5,634 nt of DNA from Ruminococcus sp. (GTDB lineage Bacteria; Bacillota; Clostridia; Oscillospirales; Acutalibacteraceae): the NCBI GenBank assembly GCA_022510985.1, contig JAFLSL010000084.1:1-5634 (forward strand). The letters run 5' to 3'. The number at the start of each line of letters is the position of its first letter. The stretch's first letter is position 1. The translations under genes and the position numbers were made by a program. A model generated the notes under the pieces. The model did not search any database. It worked only from the letters and a program-made list of their open reading frames with translations, and was not told the DNA's origin. This document shows, in pieces, positions 1 through 5,225 of this stretch.

Positions 1-723
1 GATTTTTGTGAGGAGATTTTCGCTTAGAAAATGCTCGCCGAATTTTGCAAGTTTCATAAGCTTGCCCGGGGTAATTACCATTTTGCCCTTGAGAGTTTTT
101 TCTACCGCATATTTTGCGACATACTCGCTCGAAAGTCCGCCCACAACAAAGTTAACATTCGCAACCTTGTTAAACTCTGTATTGACAGGTCCCGGACAAA
201 GCACCGAAACCTTTACGTTTATTTTATCGCGTTTCATTTCTTCGTGGATTGCCTCGGTAAGGCGTACAACATAGTTTTTGGATGCGTAGTAACTTGAGAA
301 CGTAGGACCTGCAAGAAATCCCGCCACGGAGCCGACATTTAAAATATATCCGCTGTTTTTCTCTATCATATCCTTTAAGTATAGCTTGGTCAGAATATGG
401 AGTGCTTTTATATTCGTATCAATCAGCTCAAGCTCTTTTTCGAGGGGAACTTCGCTGAATTTTCCGTAGGCTCCGAACCCCGCGTTATTGACGAGAAAAT
501 CTACACCAAAGTTTCTAGTTTCTTCATAAAGTTTAAAGCAGTTTTCGGGATTTGATAAATCTGAGGATATAACCTTAACGTCAACATTTTTTATCTCGCT
601 TTTAATCTCGCTTAGTCTTTCCTCTCTGCGAGCGACCAAAATAAGATTATATCCCTTTAAGGCTAAATATCTCGCAATATCGCGACCTATTCCGCTGCTT
701 GCACCTGTAATTAAAGCTGTCAT
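1..723 (-). CDS. Short-chain dehydrogenase/reductase (SDR), C-terminus cut by window edge
   Basis: This is a classical SDR oxidoreductase, predicted to be soluble and NAD(P)H-dependent and to interconvert a carbonyl and an alcohol. The 241 residues visible have the full family pattern: the nucleotide-binding TGASSGIG at 6-13, NNAG at 79-82, the structural Asn104, catalytic Ser132, and Tyr145/Lys149 in YYASK, with the usual 12 residues between Ser and Tyr. CPGPVNT follows at 176-182. Arg32-Arg33 after the second strand suggests a preference for NADP(H). Family members are usually 250-270 aa, so only the last 10-30 residues should be missing. It resembles the broad DltE/COG0300 group, whose substrates vary, so no substrate is assigned. 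The ATG lies 6 nt after AAGGGG, and 10 nt separate it from the upstream lipoprotein gene, which implies co-transcription. Confidence 0.93.
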   Translation of the reverse strand, partial: MTALITGASSGIGRDIARYLALKGYNLILVARREERLSEIKSEIKNVDVKVISSDLSNPENCFKLYEETRNFGVDFLVNNAGFGAYGKFSEVPLEKELELIDTNIKALHILTKLYLKDMIEKNSGYILNVGSVAGFLAGPTFSSYYASKNYVVRLTEAIHEEMKRDKINVKVSVLCPGPVNTEFNKVANVNFVVGGLSSEYVAKYAVEKTLKGKMVITPGKLMKLAKFGEHFLSENLLTKI

Positions 724-729
724 ATTACG

Positions 730-735
730 CCCCTT
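730..735 (-). promoter_or_regulatory. Ribosome binding site of the SDR gene, overlapping the upstream stop codon
   Basis: AAGGGG on the minus strand lies 6 nt before the SDR ATG. Its first two bases are part of the lipoprotein TAA stop (734-736). Ribosomes finishing the lipoprotein therefore sit on this site, which favours translational coupling of the two genes. Confidence 0.75.
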
Positions 736-1216
736 ACACATCAAAATCAGAGCCAAAACCGCCGCTTATGCAGTCAGGCTGTTCTAAAAGCTCTTCATCT
801 GAAACATTAGCAATATCAACTGGATAAAACTCGTTATATTTCTCAAACACTTCTTTTCCGTCATTTTCGAGTACATATTTTTTTCCGTCCCTGAACACGA
901 GCAAATCGCCCTCGGATACACCCTCAACCTTATATCTTACAAAAAAACTGTTGCCTTCTTTAGACGGAAGAATTTTATAATTAATGCTGTTTTCAATTTC
1001 GTCCTTGTCACTGTCGGTATCGCTTGCAACATAAGAAATTGTTGTATCAAGGGCATCTTCCCAGTTTATTTCGGCAATGCTTTCGACTTTAGTTTGTCCC
1101 TCGGTTTCGGATTTAGTCGCAGAAACAGAGGAAGTTTTCTCTCCCGAAGAACAAGAGGTAAATAAAGCCGCACATACCACTATACAAATCATTAATAAAT
1201 ACGTTAATTTTTTCAT
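734..1216 (-). CDS. Small secreted lipoprotein of unknown function
   Basis: This is a predicted exported lipoprotein of 160 aa. It starts MKKLTYLLM, followed by a hydrophobic stretch and a lipobox-like LFTSC with the lipidated cysteine at residue 22. A Ser/Thr/Glu-rich linker (about 23-45) leads to an acidic domain of about 115 residues with no motif I recognise. The F-T-S at -3 to -1 is a permissive rather than ideal lipobox. An ATG three codons upstream (1223-1225) is in frame, but AGG abuts it directly; the ATG at 1214-1216 has AGGA 8 nt before it and is preferred. The gene follows the symporter's terminator almost immediately and is 10 nt from the SDR gene. Secretion and lipidation are well supported, but the role is unknown. 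Confidence 0.85.
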   Translation of the reverse strand: MKKLTYLLMICIVVCAALFTSCSSGEKTSSVSATKSETEGQTKVESIAEINWEDALDTTISYVASDTDSDKDEIENSINYKILPSKEGNSFFVRYKVEGVSEGDLLVFRDGKKYVLENDGKEVFEKYNEFYPVDIANVSDEELLEQPDCISGGFGSDFDV

Positions 1217-1224
1217 TTTTATCA

Positions 1225-1228
1225 TCCT
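1225..1228 (-). promoter_or_regulatory. Ribosome binding site that decides the lipoprotein start
   Basis: AGGA lies 8 nt before the ATG at 1214-1216. It overlaps or touches the alternative ATG at 1223-1225, which makes that upstream start unusable. The site begins immediately after the U-tract of the preceding terminator. Confidence 0.65.
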
Positions 1229-1261
1229 AAAAAATCAGGGCCGTTGCAAACGCAACAGCCC
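1229..1261 (-). terminator. Intrinsic terminator after the symporter gene
   Basis: On the minus strand, GGGCTGTTGC and GCAACGGCCC form a 10-bp stem (one G-U pair) closed by a GTTT tetraloop at 1238-1261. TGA and a run of six T follow, ending at 1229. It lies 12 nt after the symporter stop. It would end the ligase-symporter transcript, but the lipoprotein ribosome binding site begins at the very next base, so it may act as a partial terminator that sets the level of the two downstream genes. Confidence 0.88.
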
Positions 1262-1273
1262 ATTGTCACAAAA

Positions 1274-2812
1274 TTAGTCAAGTGAATTTTTCTGAGCTGC
1301 GGGAACTTTTTTCTCGTAGCAATCAAAAGCATCGTCAACAAGTTTTTTGTCAGGCTTGGGAGTAATAAGGCTTACAACCGGTACAATAATAAGTCCTGCA
1401 AGCATTGCAAACGCACCGCAGTTAATCGGTGACTGTAAAAGCACAGGGAACATATCACGTACAAAGAGGTTAAGGAGCATTATGCCTGCACCGAAAATAA
1501 AGCTAACCCAGCAAGCAAGCTTTGTTGTCTTTTTCCAATAAAGTCCATAGAGGAACGGTGCAAGGAACGCACCCGCAAGTGCACCCCAGGATACACCCAT
1601 AAGCTGTGCGATAAACTTAACACTTTCATCCTTACTCTGAACCTGATAAATAGCGATAAACGCTGAAATTGCAATAAATACAACAACGAAAATTCTTATG
1701 ATAAGAACTTCCTTTTTCTCACTCATTTTTTTGATAATATTTCCTTTGAGAAGGTCAATTGTCAGGGTTGAGGAGGACGCGATAACGAGTGAGGAAAGAG
1801 TTGACATTGATGCGGAAAGTACAAGAATTACAACAACCGCGATAAGAAGCTCGGGAAGTTTTGAGAGCATTGTCGGAATAATTGCGTCAAAGCCTACAGC
1901 GTCAACATCAACATTGAAGAGACGTCCGAAACCGCCGAGGAAGTAGCAGCCGCCTGCTACGATAACTGCGAACATTGTTGAGATAATAGTACCCTTATGA
2001 ATATCCTTTTCGCTCTTGATAGCGTAGAACTTCTGAACCATCTGCGGAAGTCCCCATGTACCGAGCGAGGTTAAAATTACAACGCCGAGAAGGTTAAGAG
2101 GATCAGGACCGAAGAAAGAGTTAAACGCTCCGGGAGTTGAGGTTACGGTTTCGTCTGTTACCTTTGCAAGTCCGTCGAGAGCAGCCATAAATCCGCCCTG
2201 CTGACCTAAAACCGCAGCGATTACGGCAATAATGCCGACAATCATAATAAGACCTTGAATAAAGTCGTTGATAGCGGTAGCCATATATCCGCCTGCAATA
2301 ACATAGATACCCGTAAGCACCGACATAGCAACAATACACCATACATAAGGAATACCGAACGCCATCTCAAAAAGTCTTGAAAGACCGTTGTAAAGAGATG
2401 CGGTATAAGGGATAAGGAAAATAAATGTGATTATTGATGCTCCGATTTTAAGAGGTTTACTATCAAATCTTTTTCCAAAGAACTCGGGCATTGTAGCCGA
2501 GTTTAAGTGCTGGGTCATAATTCTCGTTCTTCTTCCGAGGATTACCCAAGCTAAAAGCGAGCCGATAAGTGCGTTACCGATTCCTATCCATGTTGAGGCG
2601 ATACCATACTTCCAGCCAAATTGACCGGCATAGCCGATAAATATAACCGCGGAAAAGTAGGATGTACCGTAAGCAAAAGCAGTAAGCCAAGGGCCAACGC
2701 TTCTTCCGCCTAGTACAAAACCGCTGACATTCGTTGCATGGCGGCGGCAGTAAATTCCTACACCCACCATTACGCCGAAGAACAGAACAAGCATTAAAAT
2801 TTTCAGAAACAT
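1274..2812 (-). CDS. Sodium:solute symporter family (SSS) transporter
   Basis: This is an integral membrane Na+-coupled importer of 512 aa, the usual SSS length, with about 13 hydrophobic helices. Family marks in order are FVLGGRSVGPW (32-42) after the first helix, the GG-x-x-A-T signature region YVIAGGYMAT (170-179) followed by NDFIQG, and MSTLSS (336-341). There, Ser337 and Thr338 match the sodium-site Ser-Thr pair known in the proline carrier PutP. The C-terminal tail (about 485-512) is hydrophilic. Substrates in this family include proline, pantothenate, sugars and mono- or dicarboxylates, and sequence alone does not decide between them. The tight pairing behind a CoA ligase gene (34 nt) favours an organic acid. 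The start is well fixed by AGGAGG 5 nt upstream. Confidence 0.93.
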   Translation of the reverse strand: MFLKILMLVLFFGVMVGVGIYCRRHATNVSGFVLGGRSVGPWLTAFAYGTSYFSAVIFIGYAGQFGWKYGIASTWIGIGNALIGSLLAWVILGRRTRIMTQHLNSATMPEFFGKRFDSKPLKIGASIITFIFLIPYTASLYNGLSRLFEMAFGIPYVWCIVAMSVLTGIYVIAGGYMATAINDFIQGLIMIVGIIAVIAAVLGQQGGFMAALDGLAKVTDETVTSTPGAFNSFFGPDPLNLLGVVILTSLGTWGLPQMVQKFYAIKSEKDIHKGTIISTMFAVIVAGGCYFLGGFGRLFNVDVDAVGFDAIIPTMLSKLPELLIAVVVILVLSASMSTLSSLVIASSSTLTIDLLKGNIIKKMSEKKEVLIIRIFVVVFIAISAFIAIYQVQSKDESVKFIAQLMGVSWGALAGAFLAPFLYGLYWKKTTKLACWVSFIFGAGIMLLNLFVRDMFPVLLQSPINCGAFAMLAGLIIVPVVSLITPKPDKKLVDDAFDCYEKKVPAAQKNSLD

Positions 2813-2817
2813 AATGT

Positions 2818-2823
2818 CCTCCT
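2818..2823 (-). promoter_or_regulatory. Strong ribosome binding site of the symporter gene
   Basis: A perfect AGGAGG stands 5 nt before the symporter ATG, inside the 34-nt gap after the ligase stop. No promoter fits in that gap, so the two genes are read as one transcript. Confidence 0.8.
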
Positions 2824-2846
2824 ATGTAAATTTATTTCAACCCAAA

Positions 2847-4502
2847 TTACTTATTCAGGTCATTTATATGAATTTCATTTTGTTGAGCTACAACGCTTTC
2901 TCCGCAATACATTTTGCGAAGAACGGGCTTTTCGATTTTACCTGTTGGGTTTCTCGGAACGTCCGCAAAGATAATCTTTCTCGGACGCTTGTACCTCGGC
3001 AAAGCCATACAGAATTCGTTTACCTCTTCCTCAGTAAGCTTAAAATCCGGTTTAACCTCAATAATTGCTGTTGCAATTTCGCCGAGACGCTGGTCGGGAA
3101 GTCCGATTACGGCAACGTCCTTTATAGCGTTATTTGAGCGTAAATAGTCCTCAATCTGTACGGGATAGATATTCTCGCCGCCCGAGATAATAACGTCCTT
3201 TTTACGGTCAACGAGATAGATAAATCCGTCGCTGTCATATTCAGCCATATCGCCTGTATAGAGCCAGCCCTCGTTATCTAGAACTTCCTCTGTTGCCTTC
3301 ACGTCTTTATAATAGCACTTCATAACACCGGGGCCTTTAACAGCAAGCTCGCCCACTCCGTCAGTGATAGTGTTTCTATTTTCGTCAACAATTCTAACTT
3401 CCCAGCCGTAGCCTGCAATGCCGATTGCTCCTACCTTGTGGGTATTTTCAATACCGAGATGAACGCATCCGGGACCAATTGACTCGCTGAGTCCGTAGTT
3501 TGTGTCGTAGTCGTGGTTCGGGAAAATTTCTTTCCAACGCTTAATTAATGTCGGCGGTACGGGCTGTGCACCGATGTGCATAAGTCGCCATTGACTTAGC
3601 TCGTAATCGCTAAGCTTAATTTTTCCGCTTTCGATAGCGTCCAAAATATCCTGTGCCCACGGAACAAGCAGCCAAACTATCGAGCAACGCTCCTCGCTTA
3701 CGCAACGAATAATCCACTCGGGACTTACCCCGCGGAGGATAACCGCTTTTCCTCCCGAATAAAGACTTCCGAACCAGTGCATTTTTGCACCCGTATGATA
3801 AAGAGGCGGTATGCAAAGGAAAACATCATCCTTTGTCTGACCGTGGTGAGCGTGCTCAACCTTAGCAGAATGGACTAAGCTTGCGTGAGAATGCAGAATT
3901 GCTTTCGGGAATCCCGTAGTACCCGATGAAAAGTAAATAGCACCGTCATCCTCGTCGGTGATATAAACGCTCGGGGCGGTTGAGGAGCAATAGGCAATCA
4001 GCTTTTCGTAGCTGTCGGCAAATGACGGACATTCATCGCCTACATAAAATACATTCTTCACCTTCGGAACCTGATTTAAAATCTCCTCTACCCTGCCGAT
4101 AAACTCGGGTCCGAAAACAAGAACATCGGAATCCGACTGTTTAAGACAGTATGCAATCTCGTCAGCGGTATAGCGGAAATTAAGCGGAACGGCGATAGCA
4201 CCCATTTTAAGAATTCCGAAATAAATCGGGAGCCAGTCGATACAGTTCATAAGAAGTATCGCAACCTTATCGCCCTTCTTAACTCCTCTTGTTAAAAGAA
4301 GGTTTGCAAAGCGGTTAGCCTTGATATCAAATTCGCCCCAGGTGAGCTGTTTTCTAAAAGCACCCGTGCGGTTCGATTCAATCAGAGAATACTCTCTCCA
4401 TGTAACGTGAGGTATGTTTTTAACCTCGGGATTAATCTCAACCAATGCAATATCGTTTTTAAAATATGTAACGTTTCTGGTTAATAGCTCTGTGATTGGC
4501 AT
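2847..4502 (-). CDS. Acyl-CoA synthetase (AMP-forming), class I adenylate-forming enzyme
   Basis: This predicted cytosolic enzyme activates a carboxylic acid with ATP to an acyl-adenylate and then to its CoA thioester. The 551-aa length fits the family. All core motifs are present: P-loop YFSSGTTGFPK (190-200), YGLSE (336-340), YTGD with Asp418, the hinge DRKKDVIISGGENIYP (432-447) and PTGK with catalytic Lys522. A stretch at about 24-50, rich in Trp, Arg and Glu and lying before the usual first helix, looks like a small insertion compared with generic acyl-CoA ligases. The acid is not identifiable: fatty, aromatic or carnitine-like acids are all possible. An in-frame GTG at 4565 would add 21 residues, but it lies inside the leader hairpin. 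The ATG at 4500-4502 has AGGAAG 7 nt before it and is chosen. It is the first gene of an operon with the symporter. Confidence 0.94.
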   Translation of the reverse strand: MPITELLTRNVTYFKNDIALVEINPEVKNIPHVTWREYSLIESNRTGAFRKQLTWGEFDIKANRFANLLLTRGVKKGDKVAILLMNCIDWLPIYFGILKMGAIAVPLNFRYTADEIAYCLKQSDSDVLVFGPEFIGRVEEILNQVPKVKNVFYVGDECPSFADSYEKLIAYCSSTAPSVYITDEDDGAIYFSSGTTGFPKAILHSHASLVHSAKVEHAHHGQTKDDVFLCIPPLYHTGAKMHWFGSLYSGGKAVILRGVSPEWIIRCVSEERCSIVWLLVPWAQDILDAIESGKIKLSDYELSQWRLMHIGAQPVPPTLIKRWKEIFPNHDYDTNYGLSESIGPGCVHLGIENTHKVGAIGIAGYGWEVRIVDENRNTITDGVGELAVKGPGVMKCYYKDVKATEEVLDNEGWLYTGDMAEYDSDGFIYLVDRKKDVIISGGENIYPVQIEDYLRSNNAIKDVAVIGLPDQRLGEIATAIIEVKPDFKLTEEEVNEFCMALPRYKRPRKIIFADVPRNPTGKIEKPVLRKMYCGESVVAQQNEIHINDLNK

Positions 4503-4509
4503 AATATTT

Positions 4510-4515
4510 CTTCCT
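4510..4515 (-). promoter_or_regulatory. Ribosome binding site that decides the ligase start
   Basis: AGGAAG lies 7 nt before the ATG at 4500-4502, whose product begins MPITELL. It excludes the longer GTG-initiated reading, which has no such site. Confidence 0.75.
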
Positions 4516-4546
4516 TTTTCTTTCCCAAAACATTTAATTAAACAAC

Positions 4547-4574
4547 AAAAAAGCTCCGCTCGCACAGACGGAGC
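4547..4574 (-). terminator. Terminator-like hairpin in the ligase leader (candidate attenuator)
   Basis: On the minus strand, GCTCCG and CGGAGC (4569-4574 and 4553-4558) form a GC-rich 6-bp stem with a 10-nt loop, followed by six T (4547-4552). It lies between the promoter at 4591-4619 and the ligase start, about 10 nt after the expected transcription start. It is therefore a promoter-proximal stop point rather than the end of another gene, since no minus-strand gene lies just upstream. No competing antiterminator stem is obvious, so control by attenuation is inferred. Confidence 0.6.
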
Positions 4575-4590
4575 GACTATTTTCTATTAC

Positions 4591-4619
4591 ATTATCCTTC
4601 TAAATACGGTAATTGTCAA
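4591..4619 (-). promoter_or_regulatory. Sigma-A type promoter of the ligase-symporter operon
   Basis: The minus strand reads a perfect -35 TTGACA (4614-4619), a 17-nt spacer and -10 GATAAT (4591-4596, five of six consensus bases). Transcription should start near 4584, about 80 nt before the ligase ATG. The near-consensus sequence predicts strong initiation, so control probably acts after initiation through the leader hairpin or by a bound regulator. Confidence 0.8.
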
Positions 4620-4643
4620 GTATATCTAAACATCAGAATAGTT

Positions 4644-4664
4644 TTTTGTGAATTCTGTACAAAA
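4644..4664. repeat. 21-bp inverted repeat upstream of the ligase promoter (possible regulator site)
   Basis: TTTTGT and ACAAAA are perfect 6-bp arms separated by 9 nt. The centre (4654) is about 70 bp upstream of the predicted transcription start, a distance at which activators often bind. No regulator family is assigned. The arms are AT-rich, so chance is possible. Confidence 0.35.
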
Positions 4665-4780
4665 TACCCTCTGCTTTTTAGTTTAAGTTGCTAAAGCTTT
4701 AAAGCATAAAAGTGTTTTAAATCTCTTCGTCATCACTTGAAGTCCCTATCTTATCTCCATATAACCCAAACCATTCTTCC

Positions 4781-4800
4781 TCTATCTGACTTTAGATAGA
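4781..4800. repeat. 20-bp palindromic motif, distal copy
   Basis: The sequence is TCTATCTGACTTTAGATAGA, with inverted TCTAT/ATAGA arms around 10 nt. It matches the motif at 5161-5180 except for one base inserted and one removed. The 8-bp arms CTCTATCT/AGATAGAG (4780-4801) could also form a hairpin. It lies beyond the regulator gene's terminator, with no clear promoter next to it. Confidence 0.6.
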
Positions 4801-4857
4801 GAGGATGGGTTCTGCTGTAGACTTTTAATCAAACGTATAAAGGATGACATAAACAAG

Positions 4858-4883
4858 AAAAAGCAGACGGAAAATTCGTCTGC
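4858..4883 (-). terminator. Intrinsic terminator of the XRE regulator gene
   Basis: On the minus strand, GCAGACG and CGTCTGC form a perfect 7-bp stem (4863-4883) with a 7-nt loop, followed by five T and then a further T-rich run. It begins 27 nt after the regulator's stop codon. Confidence 0.85.
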
Positions 4884-4909
4884 CTTAGGGTTTATAAATA
4901 GATATTATT

Positions 4910-5122
4910 TTAATTGTTTTCGGATAAGCCGAGCAAATAATCAGAGGATACGTTGAAGTATCTGCAAAAAGTGATTATATCATCAATGCTCGGTTCATAT
5001 TTTCCACACTCAATATATGATATTTTACGCTGCGTCATATTTGTTGCTACACCTAATTGAGTTTGATTAATTTCTTTTTCCTCGCGTAAAAGCCTGATTT
5101 TCTCGCCAAATGATAATTTCAT
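4910..5122 (-). CDS. Small Cro/CI-type (XRE) helix-turn-helix regulator
   Basis: This is a 70-aa DNA-binding protein that is almost entirely one HTH_3 domain. It opens FGEKIRLLREEKEINQTQLG, has a turn at TNMT and a recognition helix near 31-38 (QRKISYIE). It continues with GKYEPS (40-45) and ends in the typical IDDIITFCRYFNVSSDYLLGL. There is no partner domain, so it probably acts as a dimeric repressor. The ATG at 5120-5122 is preferred because GGTGAT (5126-5131), complementary to the 16S rRNA end, lies just upstream; in-frame GTG (5131) and TTG (5134) starts would consume that site. It is divergent from the membrane protein gene, and the shared intergenic region carries palindromic half-sites on both promoters, so self-regulation and control of the neighbour are likely. 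AT-rich, like its neighbour. Confidence 0.9.
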   Translation of the reverse strand: MKLSFGEKIRLLREEKEINQTQLGVATNMTQRKISYIECGKYEPSIDDIITFCRYFNVSSDYLLGLSENN

Positions 5123-5138
5123 TTTAATCACCAAGCGT

Positions 5139-5144
5139 ATTATA
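5139..5144 (-). promoter_or_regulatory. Probable -10 element of the XRE gene
   Basis: TATAAT on the minus strand is a perfect -10, but the -35 positions (5162-5168) match the consensus poorly. Transcription from it would start near 5132, leaving a leader of only about 10 nt. That is a weak promoter, as is common for self-regulated repressors. Other AT-rich -10-like sequences further upstream (5206-5211) cannot be excluded. Confidence 0.45.
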
Positions 5145-5146
5145 TG

Positions 5147-5190
5147 ATAGACAGAAACTTTCTATTGACTTTTAGATAGAAAATGTCTAT
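5147..5190. promoter_or_regulatory. Candidate operators between divergent promoters
   Basis: Four ATAGA-type half-sites alternate in direction: ATAGACA (5147-5153), TTTCTAT (5159-5165), ATAGAAA (5176-5182) and TGTCTAT (5184-5190). The left pair lies between the -10 and -35 positions of the regulator promoter. The right pair lies in the spacer and -10 of the plus-strand promoter. The pairs differ in internal spacing (5 and 1 nt), so which pairing a dimer uses is unclear. Binding by the adjacent XRE protein is inferred. Confidence 0.55.
5161..5180. repeat. 20-bp palindromic motif, promoter copy
   Basis: The sequence is TCTATTGACTTTTAGATAGA; its arms can be extended to TTTCTAT/ATAGAAA (5159-5182). 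It covers the -35 element of the plus-strand promoter and is nearly identical to the copy at 4781-4800. Confidence 0.6.
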
Positions 5191-5193
5191 AAT
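5165..5193 (+). promoter_or_regulatory. Sigma-A type promoter of the membrane protein gene
   Basis: TTGACT (5165-5170, five of six consensus bases), a 17-nt spacer and a perfect TATAAT (5188-5193). The start is expected near 5200, about 26 nt before the ATG. The element is embedded in the candidate operators, so strong transcription should occur only when the repressor is absent or inactive. Confidence 0.82.
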
Positions 5194-5210
5194 TATTTTA
5201 TAACTATTAT

Positions 5211-5217
5211 AAAGGGG
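5211..5217 (+). promoter_or_regulatory. Ribosome binding site of the membrane protein gene
   Basis: AAAGGGG lies 8 nt before the ATG at 5226 and fixes the start of this gene. Confidence 0.65.
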
Positions 5218-5225
5218 AAATAAAT

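Larger units (their letters stand above)
4620..4857. other. Gene-free stretch with degraded coding-like fragments
   Basis: No intact gene of normal length is visible. On the minus strand, 4782-4850 reads a 22-codon frame from ATG (MSSFIRLIKSL onward) that ends in TAG. The overlapping frame 4717-4791 reads 24 codons containing IEEEWFGLYGDK and the acidic end SSDDEEI before TAA. The two frames could be joined by one small indel near 4783-4791 and together resemble a frameshifted remnant of a small protein. A further 16-codon frame (4683-4733, MTKRFKTLLCFKALAT) has a weak AGGGA site upstream. None shows enough signal to be called a gene. Confidence 0.35.

Noticed and set aside
8..297. Open plus-strand frames opposite the SDR gene
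   Set aside because: The minus strand carries complete SDR catalytic motifs here. The plus-strand readings are antisense shadows.
1217..1225. Lipoprotein start at the upstream ATG (1223-1225)
   Set aside because: AGG directly abuts this codon, leaving no spacing. The ATG at 1214-1216 has AGGA at 8 nt and begins a typical MKK signal peptide.
1077..1277. A 66-codon plus-strand frame opposite the lipoprotein start and terminator
   Set aside because: It is antisense to the signal peptide region, crosses the terminator stem and has no family features.
2814..3147. Open plus-strand frames opposite the end of the ligase gene
   Set aside because: They lie antisense to a well-supported gene, have no ribosome binding site and encode no recognisable protein.
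4503..4565. A longer ligase reading from GTG at 4565, adding 21 residues
   Set aside because: The extension runs through the leader hairpin and its T-run, includes unlikely residues (RAELFCCLIKCFG) and has no ribosome binding site. The ATG at 4500-4502 has a good one.
4689..4706. Imperfect palindrome around TAAAGCTTTA (TGCT...AGCA)
   Set aside because: It is AT-rich, imperfect, far from any promoter and without a T-run, so chance is sufficient.
4683..4733. A 16-codon minus-strand microgene (MTKRFKTLLCFKALAT)
   Set aside because: The ribosome binding site is weak, there is no promoter or conservation evidence, and frames this short arise by chance.
5123..5134. XRE starts at TTG (5134) or GTG (5131)
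   Set aside because: Both lie on or before the GGTGAT site that serves the ATG at 5122, and the HTH domain is complete from that ATG.
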